Shown here: positions 43,838 through 52,393 of the stretch, piece after piece
How positions within the stretch are numbered: position 1 is the stretch's first letter
Layout of the letters: each line of letters begins with the position of its first letter
Assembly: GCF_037963865.1 (NCBI RefSeq)
Contig: NZ_CP150170.1
Location: 4,774,001 to 4,838,000 of the forward strand
DNA: 64,000 bases
Reading direction: 5' to 3'
Source of the DNA: Paenibacillus sp. FSL R10-2734
GTDB lineage: Bacteria; Bacillota; Bacilli; Paenibacillales; Paenibacillaceae
The notes under the pieces: model-generated
Told to the model about the DNA's origin: nothing
What the model saw: only the letters and a program-made list of their open reading frames with translations
The model's database searches: none
Translations under genes and position numbers: made by a program

Positions 43838-43853
43838 TCCGGCACCTCCATGC

Positions 43854-45200
43854 TTATTGAACACTTGAGCTTTGGATCAGATTCCAGTATTCCATCGATG
43901 ATGCCTGCACTTGCTTTAATGCGTGATTCGCAGACATTTCTCCGTTAATCATTTTTTCGATAACACTAAGGAACATTTTTTTAACTTCGGGTGACAATAC
44001 GTTATCGTATGGCACAAAGCTATTGCGATTAACCTCCATCATTTCCATCACTTGCGCGAATACCGGACCCGTCTTCTCCGGATCAAAGGCAATACGCATC
44101 GATGGAATTCTCAGTCCTTCATATACAATTCGAGTCTGGACCTCCTGTGTGTAAAAAGCCTTCAAAAGATCCAAAGCAGCTTCCCGTTTGGTCCCATTTA
44201 GCTCGGAGGATAGACCAATGCCAATGGTGTATCCACCCGCAATCGAGGGCTCCTCCCCCTGCTTCAAAGCAGGAAATGGAATAACGCCTACCTCATTCTG
44301 AAAATCAGTTGGAGCCGCAGCCCCTGAAAATAGATTAATATCCCAGTTCCCGTTTAAATACATTGCAGCTTTGCCACCTGTAAACAAACCTACTGCATTT
44401 TCAGTTGACAAATCATTGGATTGGGTGCTAAAGGCTCCTTCTTTAATCCATTGATCTAAATGCTCAAAAGCCTTTAAATAGGACTCATTTTGAAAGCTAG
44501 CTTGATCTGCACCAGTGATTAGCTTCTGGAACAGTTCGGGTCCAGCATAACGATCCATTAAATAATGTGCAAAGATCCCCGCGGGCCAGCGGTCCTCGTT
44601 CCCGAGCGCAAATGGAATGTATCCTCCAGCCTTGAGCCTCAGTATGGCATCATCGAGTTCTTGAAGCGTTGTAGGCGCCTCGAGACCAAGCTTGTTAAAT
44701 AGCGTCTTATTAAAATACAGCGGTTCAGCATTCCCTTCGATAGGCAAACCATAAATATGGTTGTCAAAGGTCCAGAGATGCAGGTCCTTAAATTGGTTGT
44801 TTAGGCCGTTCTCAAGGACAAAATCAGTCAGATCAATCAGACGTTTAGAACGTACATAAGGCTCAATCTCTGCGCCACCGAACAGAACGAACATATCTGG
44901 TGGGGTGCCAGTAACCATCTCGCTTTTCAGCTTTTGTTCGCGGTGTATCGTCTGGTCAAGTCCTTCAAAATTAACTTTCACATTCGGATGCGAAATTTGG
45001 TATTTGTCCACGACCTCTTCAAAGATGGCTAGCAGTGGCCGATCATGCTCTTTAATCCAAAAATGACGGAAAGTCAGTGTTATTTTTTCTGGCGAATTAT
45101 CTTCAATCGGTTCCTGATCACCTAAAGTAATGAATAATACAGCACCAGATATCAGCACTAAATATAACCACATCCAGCCCCACTTTATTACCCACTTCAT
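43854..45200 (-). CDS. Membrane-anchored solute-binding protein, probable sensory partner
   Basis: A 448-aa family 1 extracellular binding protein (RHFWIKEHDRPLLAIFEEV, PDMFVLFGGAEIEPYV, GLPIEGNAEPLYFNKTLFNKLG, GKAAMYLNGNWDINLF, VGVIPFPALKQGEEPSIAGGYTIGIG). It has an N-terminal hydrophobic segment (about residues 10-27) with no Cys, so it is tethered or secreted, not a lipoprotein. It lies between the sensor kinase and response regulator while a normal lipoprotein partner starts the operon. It resembles the three-component arrangement in which a binding protein feeds a LytS/YesM-type kinase (e.g. XylFII-LytS-YesN of Clostridium beijerinckii). Confidence 0.85.
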   Translation of the reverse strand: MKWVIKWGWMWLYLVLISGAVLFITLGDQEPIEDNSPEKITLTFRHFWIKEHDRPLLAIFEEVVDKYQISHPNVKVNFEGLDQTIHREQKLKSEMVTGTPPDMFVLFGGAEIEPYVRSKRLIDLTDFVLENGLNNQFKDLHLWTFDNHIYGLPIEGNAEPLYFNKTLFNKLGLEAPTTLQELDDAILRLKAGGYIPFALGNEDRWPAGIFAHYLMDRYAGPELFQKLITGADQASFQNESYLKAFEHLDQWIKEGAFSTQSNDLSTENAVGLFTGGKAAMYLNGNWDINLFSGAAAPTDFQNEVGVIPFPALKQGEEPSIAGGYTIGIGLSSELNGTKREAALDLLKAFYTQEVQTRIVYEGLRIPSMRIAFDPEKTGPVFAQVMEMMEVNRNSFVPYDNVLSPEVKKMFLSVIEKMINGEMSANHALKQVQASSMEYWNLIQSSSVQ

Positions 45201-45233
45201 GGAATCTCCCCCTACTTCCTTCTGTATGATTGA

Positions 45234-46958
45234 TTATGGCAGTATTTTTGGTATTCGGATTCGAATCGTTGAACCAAATCCAGGGGATGAACACACAAGT
45301 AAGCCGTATGGACTACCGAATCGGATATTCAAACGTTCATGTACATTTTTAAGCCCTACTCCGCTGTCACTGTATTTCTTCTGAGCGATTCCCTCGTTGT
45401 CCCAAAGATTCATCATCTTGGCTAGATCAAAGCCCGGACCGTTATCTTTTACGATAATGATCATATCCGCGCCCATTTCATAGGCTGTGATTTCAATGAT
45501 ACCAGGGTCCTCCATTTGCTCAATCGCATGGTACAACGCATTCTCTACAATCGGCTGAACGATCAGCTTCTGTGTCATGAACGTTTTGAGACCCTCAGGA
45601 AGATTTATGATGTACGAGAACTTATCTTCAAAACGGAACTTCTGAATATCCAGATAATGACGAACATGCTCAAACTCCATTCGCAGCGGAATCAGCTCTT
45701 GATTCTGACTAATACTTATTCGGAGCAGCTTGCCGAGTGAAATGACCATCTTACTTATATCTTTATTGCCCTGCAGCACGGCCATAGAATTAATCGATTC
45801 GAGTGAATTATAAATAAAATGGGGATTAATCTGCGCCATTAGCGCCTGCATTTCTGCTTCCTTCTTCCGCCCTTGCTCAGTTTGTACCTGCACAATCAGC
45901 TCGTTGATCTGCGTGCTCATCCGGTTAAATCCATCAATCAACAAATCACTTTCATCATCGGCACGATAACGTGTTGTTATAGGTGTGAAAATCCCTTGTT
46001 TCACCCTCTTCATCCCGTTGACGGCGCTGTTAATGCTAAGAACGAGCCTTCTAACGAAATATCGATCAAACAATATGGCGGATAGCAATGAGACCGTGCC
46101 TAAAATAATCGCAATATTACGGATAGATATAGATTCAGAGGAGATTAGATTCATGGGTGTAATCGCTGCCAAATACCAGTCTTTATTATGAGAAGGAAGG
46201 AAGGTTATAAGCGATTTTTCCCCCTGATAGTTGTCGATGTAATAGTTTTGTTCCTTAGCATAATCATTTTGTAAAAAAGGGAAATCGGTGCGCTGCCCAA
46301 TATGTTCACCGGATTTGTTAAAAACGACATTCCCTAGCTTATTGACTAGCAGAATATCTCCCTTCTTCAGCGTTGCCGCCTCCCAGAAAATCTGATCCAG
46401 TAAATCAGGCTTAACGGTAACAACCAGATATCCAATATTTTCGAGTGAATAATAATCTTTGATCACTCTTGCTTGCACGAGGACCGGATTGCCGGATAAC
46501 GCCGAACCGTTCTCACCGGGTCCAGACCAAACAGGGCGCCCCTCAGCGCTTTCCATCGCGTTAAACCAACTCTGCTTCTTCATATCCTCAAAGGACATAG
46601 GTGCATTGTATTGATACAGCAGCCTATCTTTACTAAATAAACTAAATGAAGTAATCATCGGATGATTAATGAGTAAATTGTTGAGTTCCTGCTTTCGATC
46701 ATAGGTGAGCACAAAGCTCGTCTGCTTGAGGGATTGTTGAATAACCGGTTGTGTGATCGCTGAATTCGTGATCGAGGAGATTTCACTAAGTGCGAATTTG
46801 AGCTTACGGTCTGTTTCAAGCAGTGAAATCCAGTAGAAGTTACTAGATTTTTTCTCCATAGCATTAGAGAAGTTAACGTATGTAACAATCCCCATCAGAA
46901 TCACTGGAATAAAGACGAGAAGAATAATAGCGAACAAGATTTTTCGGCGGAGCTTCAT
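45234..46958 (-). CDS. YesM-type sensor histidine kinase
   Basis: A 574-aa membrane kinase. It has TM1 (residues 8-28), an extracellular sensor of about 260 residues, TM2 (about 280-300), HAMP (RRLVLSINSAVNGMKRVKQG), the His_kinase region with phosphoacceptor His in MAQINPHFIYNSLESINSMAV, and HATPase (KDNGPGFD, GVGLKNVHERL). It belongs to the LytS/YesM class, which pairs with AraC-type regulators. Coupled to the binding protein downstream and the sugar permeases upstream. Confidence 0.94.
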   Translation of the reverse strand: MKLRRKILFAIILLVFIPVILMGIVTYVNFSNAMEKKSSNFYWISLLETDRKLKFALSEISSITNSAITQPVIQQSLKQTSFVLTYDRKQELNNLLINHPMITSFSLFSKDRLLYQYNAPMSFEDMKKQSWFNAMESAEGRPVWSGPGENGSALSGNPVLVQARVIKDYYSLENIGYLVVTVKPDLLDQIFWEAATLKKGDILLVNKLGNVVFNKSGEHIGQRTDFPFLQNDYAKEQNYYIDNYQGEKSLITFLPSHNKDWYLAAITPMNLISSESISIRNIAIILGTVSLLSAILFDRYFVRRLVLSINSAVNGMKRVKQGIFTPITTRYRADDESDLLIDGFNRMSTQINELIVQVQTEQGRKKEAEMQALMAQINPHFIYNSLESINSMAVLQGNKDISKMVISLGKLLRISISQNQELIPLRMEFEHVRHYLDIQKFRFEDKFSYIINLPEGLKTFMTQKLIVQPIVENALYHAIEQMEDPGIIEITAYEMGADMIIIVKDNGPGFDLAKMMNLWDNEGIAQKKYSDSGVGLKNVHERLNIRFGSPYGLLVCSSPGFGSTIRIRIPKILP

Positions 46959-47041
46959 GGTATTCCCCTTCCCCCTGCTGTCTCTGTCCTCTAGTATTCT
47001 TCACGAAACCGCCTATTCCCTTGTAGAGACAAAAAGTAAGA

Positions 47042-47905
47042 TCAGCTCTTAATAGCTCCTGAAGTAAGACCCGCAATCACCCAACGGCTAAATAACAGAA
47101 ATACAATCAGCAGTGGCAAGGTCGCCGTGAACGTAGCTGACATTATCATTCCATAATCCAAACCATCTCGATTGGAGAATAACTGCTGGAGCGCAATTTG
47201 TATTGTGAAATTCTCTTGATTCTTCAACACGACCAAAGGCCAGAAGAAATCATTCCATACGGTCATAAAGTTCAGTATACCTAGAGTCGCCATAGCTGGA
47301 GTGATGACTGGAATTGCGATGTTCCAGAAGATTCGGAAATGTCCCCCACCATCGATCCGTCCAGCTTCGATCAGTTCCGTATGTACAGCTGTGGAAATAT
47401 ACTGCCGCATCCAAAAGATCCCGAAGGCATTAACCATAGCCGGAACAATCAGCGCCTTGAAAGAGTCGATCCAGTGGAGCTTGGCCATAATTACATAAGT
47501 AGGTAACACACCAAGCTGCTGGGGCACAAATAATGTAGCAATGACAAAGTAGAATAGAATATTTTTAAACGGAAACTCATATTTAGCAAAAGCGTAACCA
47601 GCCAGTGTACAGAAAAATACGACCGATATTGTTACCATGGACGAGACGAATAATGAATTTCCTAGGGCTTGAAAGAAATCCGTTTTATCTAGTACCCGCT
47701 GGAAATTCTCAAAGAACTGGTTCCCAACCGTAAGCAAAGGCGGTACATGGAATACTGCGCCTCTGTCATTTGTGCCAACCACAAACATCCAGTAAAAAGG
47801 AAAGATGGACACGAGCGCACCAAGAATCAGAATGAGATAAAATCCTATTTTGCCGAAAATCCCAAGATCATCCGGATCTTTTTTTAATAGACGCAGTGTA
47901 CTCAC
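47042..47905 (-). CDS. Carbohydrate ABC transporter permease (MalG/UgpE type)
   Basis: A 287-aa CUT1-family permease with about six TM helices and the EAA loop EAGRIDGGGHFRIFWNIAIPVITPAMATLGI. The start is GTG 47905, overlapping the stop of the partner permease by four bases (GTGA). No ATPase is encoded here, as is usual for CUT1 systems that share MsmX. Confidence 0.92.
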   Translation of the reverse strand: MSTLRLLKKDPDDLGIFGKIGFYLILILGALVSIFPFYWMFVVGTNDRGAVFHVPPLLTVGNQFFENFQRVLDKTDFFQALGNSLFVSSMVTISVVFFCTLAGYAFAKYEFPFKNILFYFVIATLFVPQQLGVLPTYVIMAKLHWIDSFKALIVPAMVNAFGIFWMRQYISTAVHTELIEAGRIDGGGHFRIFWNIAIPVITPAMATLGILNFMTVWNDFFWPLVVLKNQENFTIQIALQQLFSNRDGLDYGMIMSATFTATLPLLIVFLLFSRWVIAGLTSGAIKS

Positions 47906-48855
47906 GCTTTACCCCCTCCTGTATCTCCACCCATGCGGCTTGAGACCAGCATATTAAGGACAGAGAATATAATCGTAACCACGAATAGTAGAACTGCCGT
48001 AGCCGCTGCCGTACCGAAGAATCCATTGCGGAATGCCTCGCTGTATAAATAAGTAACCATAGTGATTCCTTCCTGACGTGTAGATCCCGTTCCTGATTGT
48101 CCTAAGAATACATAAGGCTCAGTGAACAGCTGCAGGGCACCTATGGTTGAGAGCAAGGTGACGAATACGATGAATGGTTTCAGTAATGGCAATGTAATGA
48201 ATGTTAATTGTTGTCTTCTGTTCGCACCATCAATTCGTGCCGCTTCATATAAATCTGTCGGAATACTTTGAAGTCCTGATAGAAAAATAATGGCATTATA
48301 TCCTGTCCAGCGCCACATTACCATGGATGATATTGCGATTTTGACTCCCCACCAGCCAGAGTTGAAAGCCACACTTTCGAGCCCTAAACCGTTAAGCATC
48401 CAATTAATCATCCCGTTGTTCCCAAACAGCGTACTAAACACCAGAGTAACCGCAACAATGGACGTAATATTTGGCATAAAAAAGAGAATACGGAACGTTT
48501 TCTTGAAACGCGTCATCCCGGAATTCAACAAAATAGCAATCAAAAGCGCCAAAATAATCTGTGGAACCGTTCCGAGCAGTCCCATAATTAAAGTGTTGCT
48601 AAAAGAAATCCAGAAGGTAGGATCGCTTGTGACCAGCTCATAATTCTTCATTCCTACGAATTTCATAGGGTTCAAGGCATCCCATTTAAAGAAGGAGAGA
48701 TAGATCGTAAAGAAGATCGGATATAGTCCAAATATCGAGAACAGAATAAAAAAAGGAGAGATAAATGTATACGCAGTGATGCGGCTCCTTCTTTGTTCAG
48801 TTAAAAAGGGGCGCTTGCTCTCGGCATGCGGACTCGAAATAACAGGTTGTGCCAT
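47902..48855 (-). CDS. Carbohydrate ABC transporter permease (MalF/UgpA type)
   Basis: A 317-aa permease with six or so TM helices and the EAA loop EAARIDGANRRQQLTFITLPLLKPFIVF. It has the typical N-terminal AYTFISPFFILFSIFGLYPI. GGAGGTGTGAC precedes the ATG. Second gene of the operon. Confidence 0.92.
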   Translation of the reverse strand: MAQPVISSPHAESKRPFLTEQRRSRITAYTFISPFFILFSIFGLYPIFFTIYLSFFKWDALNPMKFVGMKNYELVTSDPTFWISFSNTLIMGLLGTVPQIILALLIAILLNSGMTRFKKTFRILFFMPNITSIVAVTLVFSTLFGNNGMINWMLNGLGLESVAFNSGWWGVKIAISSMVMWRWTGYNAIIFLSGLQSIPTDLYEAARIDGANRRQQLTFITLPLLKPFIVFVTLLSTIGALQLFTEPYVFLGQSGTGSTRQEGITMVTYLYSEAFRNGFFGTAAATAVLLFVVTIIFSVLNMLVSSRMGGDTGGGKA

Positions 48856-48927
48856 GTCACACCTCCAGGTAATCTAACGTATCAAGGATAAAGTATTACG
48901 TGAAACTTATACTTTCTTATAATTAAA

Positions 48928-48964
48928 TCCGAATTCATAGAGAATGCTGTTCTCCATGAATCCG
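48928..48964 (-). terminator. Intercistronic hairpin between the binding protein and permease
   Basis: A 16-bp near-perfect stem (CCGxATTCATxGAGAA with its complement) in the 140-base gap. On the minus strand only TTTAATTAT follows, so it looks like a leaky terminator or mRNA stabiliser that keeps the binding protein more abundant than the permeases. Confidence 0.6.
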
Positions 48965-48999
48965 GACCTACTAGAAATTGAGTTCTTTTGTTAGCAGTC

Positions 49000-50355
49000 T
49001 TAGCTACGTTCAGCCAATGTCTTCGCTTGTTTTACAGCTTCATCCCACTCTTTAGCCGGATCAGCCTTTTTCTCCAGCACGTTTTTCAGTGCATTTTTGA
49101 AGAAGGTATCGGTTTGGTCATGAAGTGGGCCATAGTATACAGGTTTTACACGATTTGCTGCCTTACCAAATTCAACTGCTGTTTGTTGTCCACCGAAGAA
49201 TTCATCCTTGAAATCAACGAATGCAGGGTCTTCGTACAGCGCAGGAATGGAAGGCATAAGTCCTTTTGTTTTGAATGATTCCAGTTGATTGTCCTTGTTA
49301 TCCATCCAAGCGATGAAGTCATAGGCTTCTTTCGAGTGTTTGCCTTCTTTAGGCAGTGTTAGGAACGAACCACCCCAGTTACCAGCACCTTCGGGAAGCT
49401 GTGCGATTTTCCATTTGCCAGAGGAATCAGGGGCGTTACTCTTGATGTTTCCTGCCATCCAAGCAGGTCCCATGACTACTGCAAATGATCCGTCGTTCAT
49501 CCCTTGGCCCCATTCAGGAGACCAGAGCAAAACATTGCTGATCCAGCCTTCTTGGATACCTTTAACCGTGAAATCATAAGCTTTGCGGACTTGCGGATTT
49601 GTATCTCCGATAAAGCTTCCGTCTGCTTTGCTGAAGTAGATTTCATCCGCGGATTGGTCACGTAATGCGTTAAATGTAAGATCAGTAAGATCTACAAATG
49701 TCTTGCCTGTCTTTTCCTTAAATGCCTTGGCTACAGTGGCAAATTTATCCCAAGTATCAATCGTTGCACCGAAGCCTTCCGGGTCACTTGGCAATCCGGC
49801 TGCTTCAGCCAAATCTGTCCGGTAATATACAACCGTTGGGCCGATATCTGTAGGAAGTCCAAGCTGGAAGCTGCCATCTACGGAAGAAGCTTGTTTCCAT
49901 TTCCAATCCAAATAGTTCGCTTGAATATCTTTGGCCCCGAGATCATTCAGGTTATAGAATTTATCCTGTGCATTGATAAAACGCTCCATGAAACCGATTT
50001 CAAGTTGGAAAATATCAGGTGCACCGGATCCTGCCGATAACGCAGTGGTCAAATTATTATGGTGAGCCGTTTGGTCACCAGTATTTTGCACCTTGATCGT
50101 AACGTTAGGATGTTCCTTCGTGTATTCCTTCGCTAAATCCTCATAGTTCACGTTGCCTAGTGTCCAGAAAGAAAGCTCGACTTTCTCAGCAGGCTCTGTA
50201 CCCTCATCTTTCGCCGGCTCACTTGTGCTTGCTGCGTTGTTACCTGTATTTTTACTTGATGCATTGTTCTCGGCGTTGTTGCCTCCGCATGCTGCCAGTG
50301 AACCTACGAGCATGATAGCGACTAACGAAAGTGCCAAGTGTTTTACTTTATTCAT
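49000..50355 (-). CDS. Sugar-binding lipoprotein (CUT1 family)
   Basis: A 451-aa extracellular binding protein with lipobox VGSLAACGG (Cys about residue 23), a Ser/Asn/Glu linker and the type 1 fold (ELSFWTLGNVNYEDLAKEYTKEHPNVTIKVQ, GAPDIFQLEIGFMERFI, FPxLP-like GSFLTLPKEGKHSKEAYDFI). First gene of the operon and main substrate receptor for the two permeases. Sugar unknown. Confidence 0.92.
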   Translation of the reverse strand: MNKVKHLALSLVAIMLVGSLAACGGNNAENNASSKNTGNNAASTSEPAKDEGTEPAEKVELSFWTLGNVNYEDLAKEYTKEHPNVTIKVQNTGDQTAHHNNLTTALSAGSGAPDIFQLEIGFMERFINAQDKFYNLNDLGAKDIQANYLDWKWKQASSVDGSFQLGLPTDIGPTVVYYRTDLAEAAGLPSDPEGFGATIDTWDKFATVAKAFKEKTGKTFVDLTDLTFNALRDQSADEIYFSKADGSFIGDTNPQVRKAYDFTVKGIQEGWISNVLLWSPEWGQGMNDGSFAVVMGPAWMAGNIKSNAPDSSGKWKIAQLPEGAGNWGGSFLTLPKEGKHSKEAYDFIAWMDNKDNQLESFKTKGLMPSIPALYEDPAFVDFKDEFFGGQQTAVEFGKAANRVKPVYYGPLHDQTDTFFKNALKNVLEKKADPAKEWDEAVKQAKTLAERS

Positions 50356-50643
50356 TCCCCTGTACCCCTCTCAAAGGTTTCTCTTACAAGACTTAGTGTA
50401 CAGGAGTTTTATTCTTTTTTTGAGGAGGCAAACTTCCGATTTATGGTGGAAATAATTACGAACACAAGATAAGCCTAATATTCTTCTGTGGTTTGAAGCC
50501 ACCCCAATAATGATGCTGGAACGCCAAATGCATATCTAGACAAAATACTCGTCAGCTTCAAGAAGATTGGATTTCTTACGCTTCCGCAGGTATACTATTT
50601 TTATTTATAACTTCATTAAATGATCAAAAGGAGTTAAATACTT

Positions 50644-50856
50644 ATGCCAATAAACCGCCCGCTGCTAACAGACAGCGATTTCCAAGAAGCCGTTGACCGC
50701 AAACTACCCGTTCGTGTGTTTCAGGACGATCATTTGGTGAATTCAGGGGCCACTGTTGTCCGCTTCACCGATTCTGATGTAGTTATTCAGTCGAGGGTTA
50801 GCGATCTGACTTACTACGCTCGTAAGAGCTGCCAATTCTATGAGGTTAGGCCCTAA
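50644..50856 (+). CDS. Hypothetical small protein
   Basis: A 70-aa protein with short strands and a DSD/TYYARKSCQF C-terminus. AAAAGGAG precedes ATG and a strong terminator follows directly, so it is a real cistron. It has one Cys and no signal peptide. I do not recognise the family. Confidence 0.75.
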   Translation: MPINRPLLTDSDFQEAVDRKLPVRVFQDDHLVNSGATVVRFTDSDVVIQSRVSDLTYYARKSCQFYEVRP

Positions 50857-50907
50857 AAAAATCCGGAACATAGTGACCTCTAGGATCACTACGTTCCGGA
50901 TTTTTTT
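50855..50907. terminator. Strong bidirectional terminator
   Basis: AAAAAATCCGGAACxTAGTGA-type 20-bp stem with its complement, A- and T-runs on both sides, between two convergent small genes. Confidence 0.93.
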
Positions 50908-50928
50908 AGCACTCATATGTAGTAGCTC

Positions 50929-51093
50929 TTACTTAATATTTTTGTATGTGCTATGCATTTTCATTTTCTCATTCAATACTTCCTGAAAACTCTGCTTCTT
51001 CTTTTTAGATCTCTCTTGCTTAGGATTGACCACGGGCTGAGGTCTAAAAAACTGATGATTGTAAGCCATAAGATTATGTACCATCACATTCAT
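50929..51093 (-). CDS. Short hypothetical protein (54 aa)
   Basis: The frame runs from ATG 51093 to TAA 50929, with AAGGAGGTTGAATTTC directly upstream, one of the best ribosome sites in the window. The product begins MNVMVHNLMAYNHQFFRPQP, then has a Lys/Arg/Ser block (KQERSKKKKQSF) and ends with QEVLNEKMKMHSTYKNIK, basic and probably partly helical. It shares the bidirectional terminator with the convergent gene. Function unknown. Confidence 0.65.
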   Translation of the reverse strand: MNVMVHNLMAYNHQFFRPQPVVNPKQERSKKKKQSFQEVLNEKMKMHSTYKNIK

Positions 51094-51711
51094 TGAAATT
51101 CAACCTCCTTCGGTAATCATTTCCTGTAGTTCACGGAGCAACCATTACTAGTATACTGTTTCTTACCCACCTTAATAATTACATACCCAGCAACATCTAG
51201 ATCGAAACAAATTTATCACATGCTCATATGAAAGAGGCTGTCCTCTCCACTTTAAGCGAGAAATCCATCTTTAATCTTCAATCTTTAATCTTCAATCTTC
51301 AAAAAAACACAAAAAAAGAAGGCTCAACGCCAATATTAGCGGTTGAGACTTCAAGAACAAGATTCGCGGATAAATTCTAAGTATATTGATCGCGGCTTAA
51401 TCGTAATTAGGGAAATCTTCCCTATAATTCAGAAAATCATGGTCTTTCAGTGCATAATTAGGGAAATCCTCCCTGAAATATAGCTGATTTACCCGTGAAT
51501 TGAGGTTTTCAGGTAATAATTAGGGACAATTTCCCTAATTGTTTGTTTTTTAGCGTTTTAGAGTGGTTTTTAGGGAGGTTTTCCCTAGTATGCAAGAAGC
51601 ATCCGTCAGCACGGTTCAGCGCACGCATTAGGAGGCCCTTTCTACAGAAAACGAACGCACGCTAATGCAAGCATGCTAGAAGCATCCGTGAACACATTTC
51701 TAATATTCGCC
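51094..51711. other. Long intergenic region with repeats
   Basis: 618 bases with no gene that I can support. It holds an imperfect tandem microrepeat of ATCTTTAATCTTCA near 51268-51303, a minus-strand terminator-like hairpin at 51323-51347 (CTCAACGC with its complement, followed by TTCTTTTTTT on the minus strand), the TAGGGA array at 51408-51587, and two near-identical segments, AGAAGCATCCGT, around 51596 and 51682. Confidence 0.6.
51408..51587. repeat. TAGGGA-N5-TCCCTA palindrome array (four sites)
   Basis: Sites are at 51408-51424 (spacer AATCT), 51459-51475 (AATCC, last base G), 51521-51537 (CAATT) and 51571-51587 (GGTTT). Start distances are 51, 62 and 50. Read on the minus strand the last two have spacers AATTG and AAACC, so sites 1-2 and 3-4 are oriented toward each other. 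The whole is a large imperfect inverted repeat with TGCATA flanking the outer unit on both sides. Same site sequence as at 26538-26616. Confidence 0.88.
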
Positions 51712-52305
51712 TTAGCGTTGTGATGGAAATCTAGCGTTCCCATTACCTTCATTACTTTGATCGACTCGACCTCTCATCAGTTCAAGTAAATATTCGGGAT
51801 CAGAGTTCATATGTAACATATCCAGCGCATTTTTTGGAGCAAACCCTTCACTTACACTATGAGTGATCATGGCTAGCAACGGATTAAAATAACTTCTTAT
51901 ATTCAGCAGCCCTATGGGCTTCTGATGAATACCAATCTGCATCCAGCATAGAATTTCAAACAACTCATCAAAGGTGCCAAGCCCACCCGGCAGGGCAATA
52001 AACGCATCCGCCATCCCGCTCATAACTGCCTTACGTTCATGCATACTAGAAACCTCAATCAGATTCGTTAGCCCGGAATGCCTAATTTCATCCTTAAAAA
52101 GATCCACTGGCATGATCCCAACGACTTCTCCACCATTTGCCAGCACTCCGTCCGCCACCTGTCCCATGAGACCATTTCTTGAGCCTCCATAAACCAGTCT
52201 ACAGCCTTGTGCAGCTATATGATAGCCCAGTTCTCTAGCCATTTCCGTATATTCTGAGTTAAGACCTGGATTCGATCCGGCGAACACACAAATTGTAAAA
52301 GCCAT
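51712..52305 (-). CDS. LOG-family protein (TIGR00730)
   Basis: A 197-aa Rossmann-like enzyme with CVFAGSNPG, VYGGSRNGLMGQVADGVL and the family motif LPGGLGTFDELFEILCW (PGGxGTxxE). Related plant LOG and bacterial YvdD enzymes remove the ribose phosphate from cytokinin nucleotides or AMP. ATG 52305 has GGAGTGATAGG upstream; the 52338 start does not. Confidence 0.92.
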   Translation of the reverse strand: MAFTICVFAGSNPGLNSEYTEMARELGYHIAAQGCRLVYGGSRNGLMGQVADGVLANGGEVVGIMPVDLFKDEIRHSGLTNLIEVSSMHERKAVMSGMADAFIALPGGLGTFDELFEILCWMQIGIHQKPIGLLNIRSYFNPLLAMITHSVSEGFAPKNALDMLHMNSDPEYLLELMRGRVDQSNEGNGNARFPSQR

Positions 52306-52393
52306 ACCTATCACTCCAGACTTGTTATTATGGTTCAAATGAGATAATTCACTTATTGTACATCAGAATATTAAAATAAGTGTTAAATGAAAG

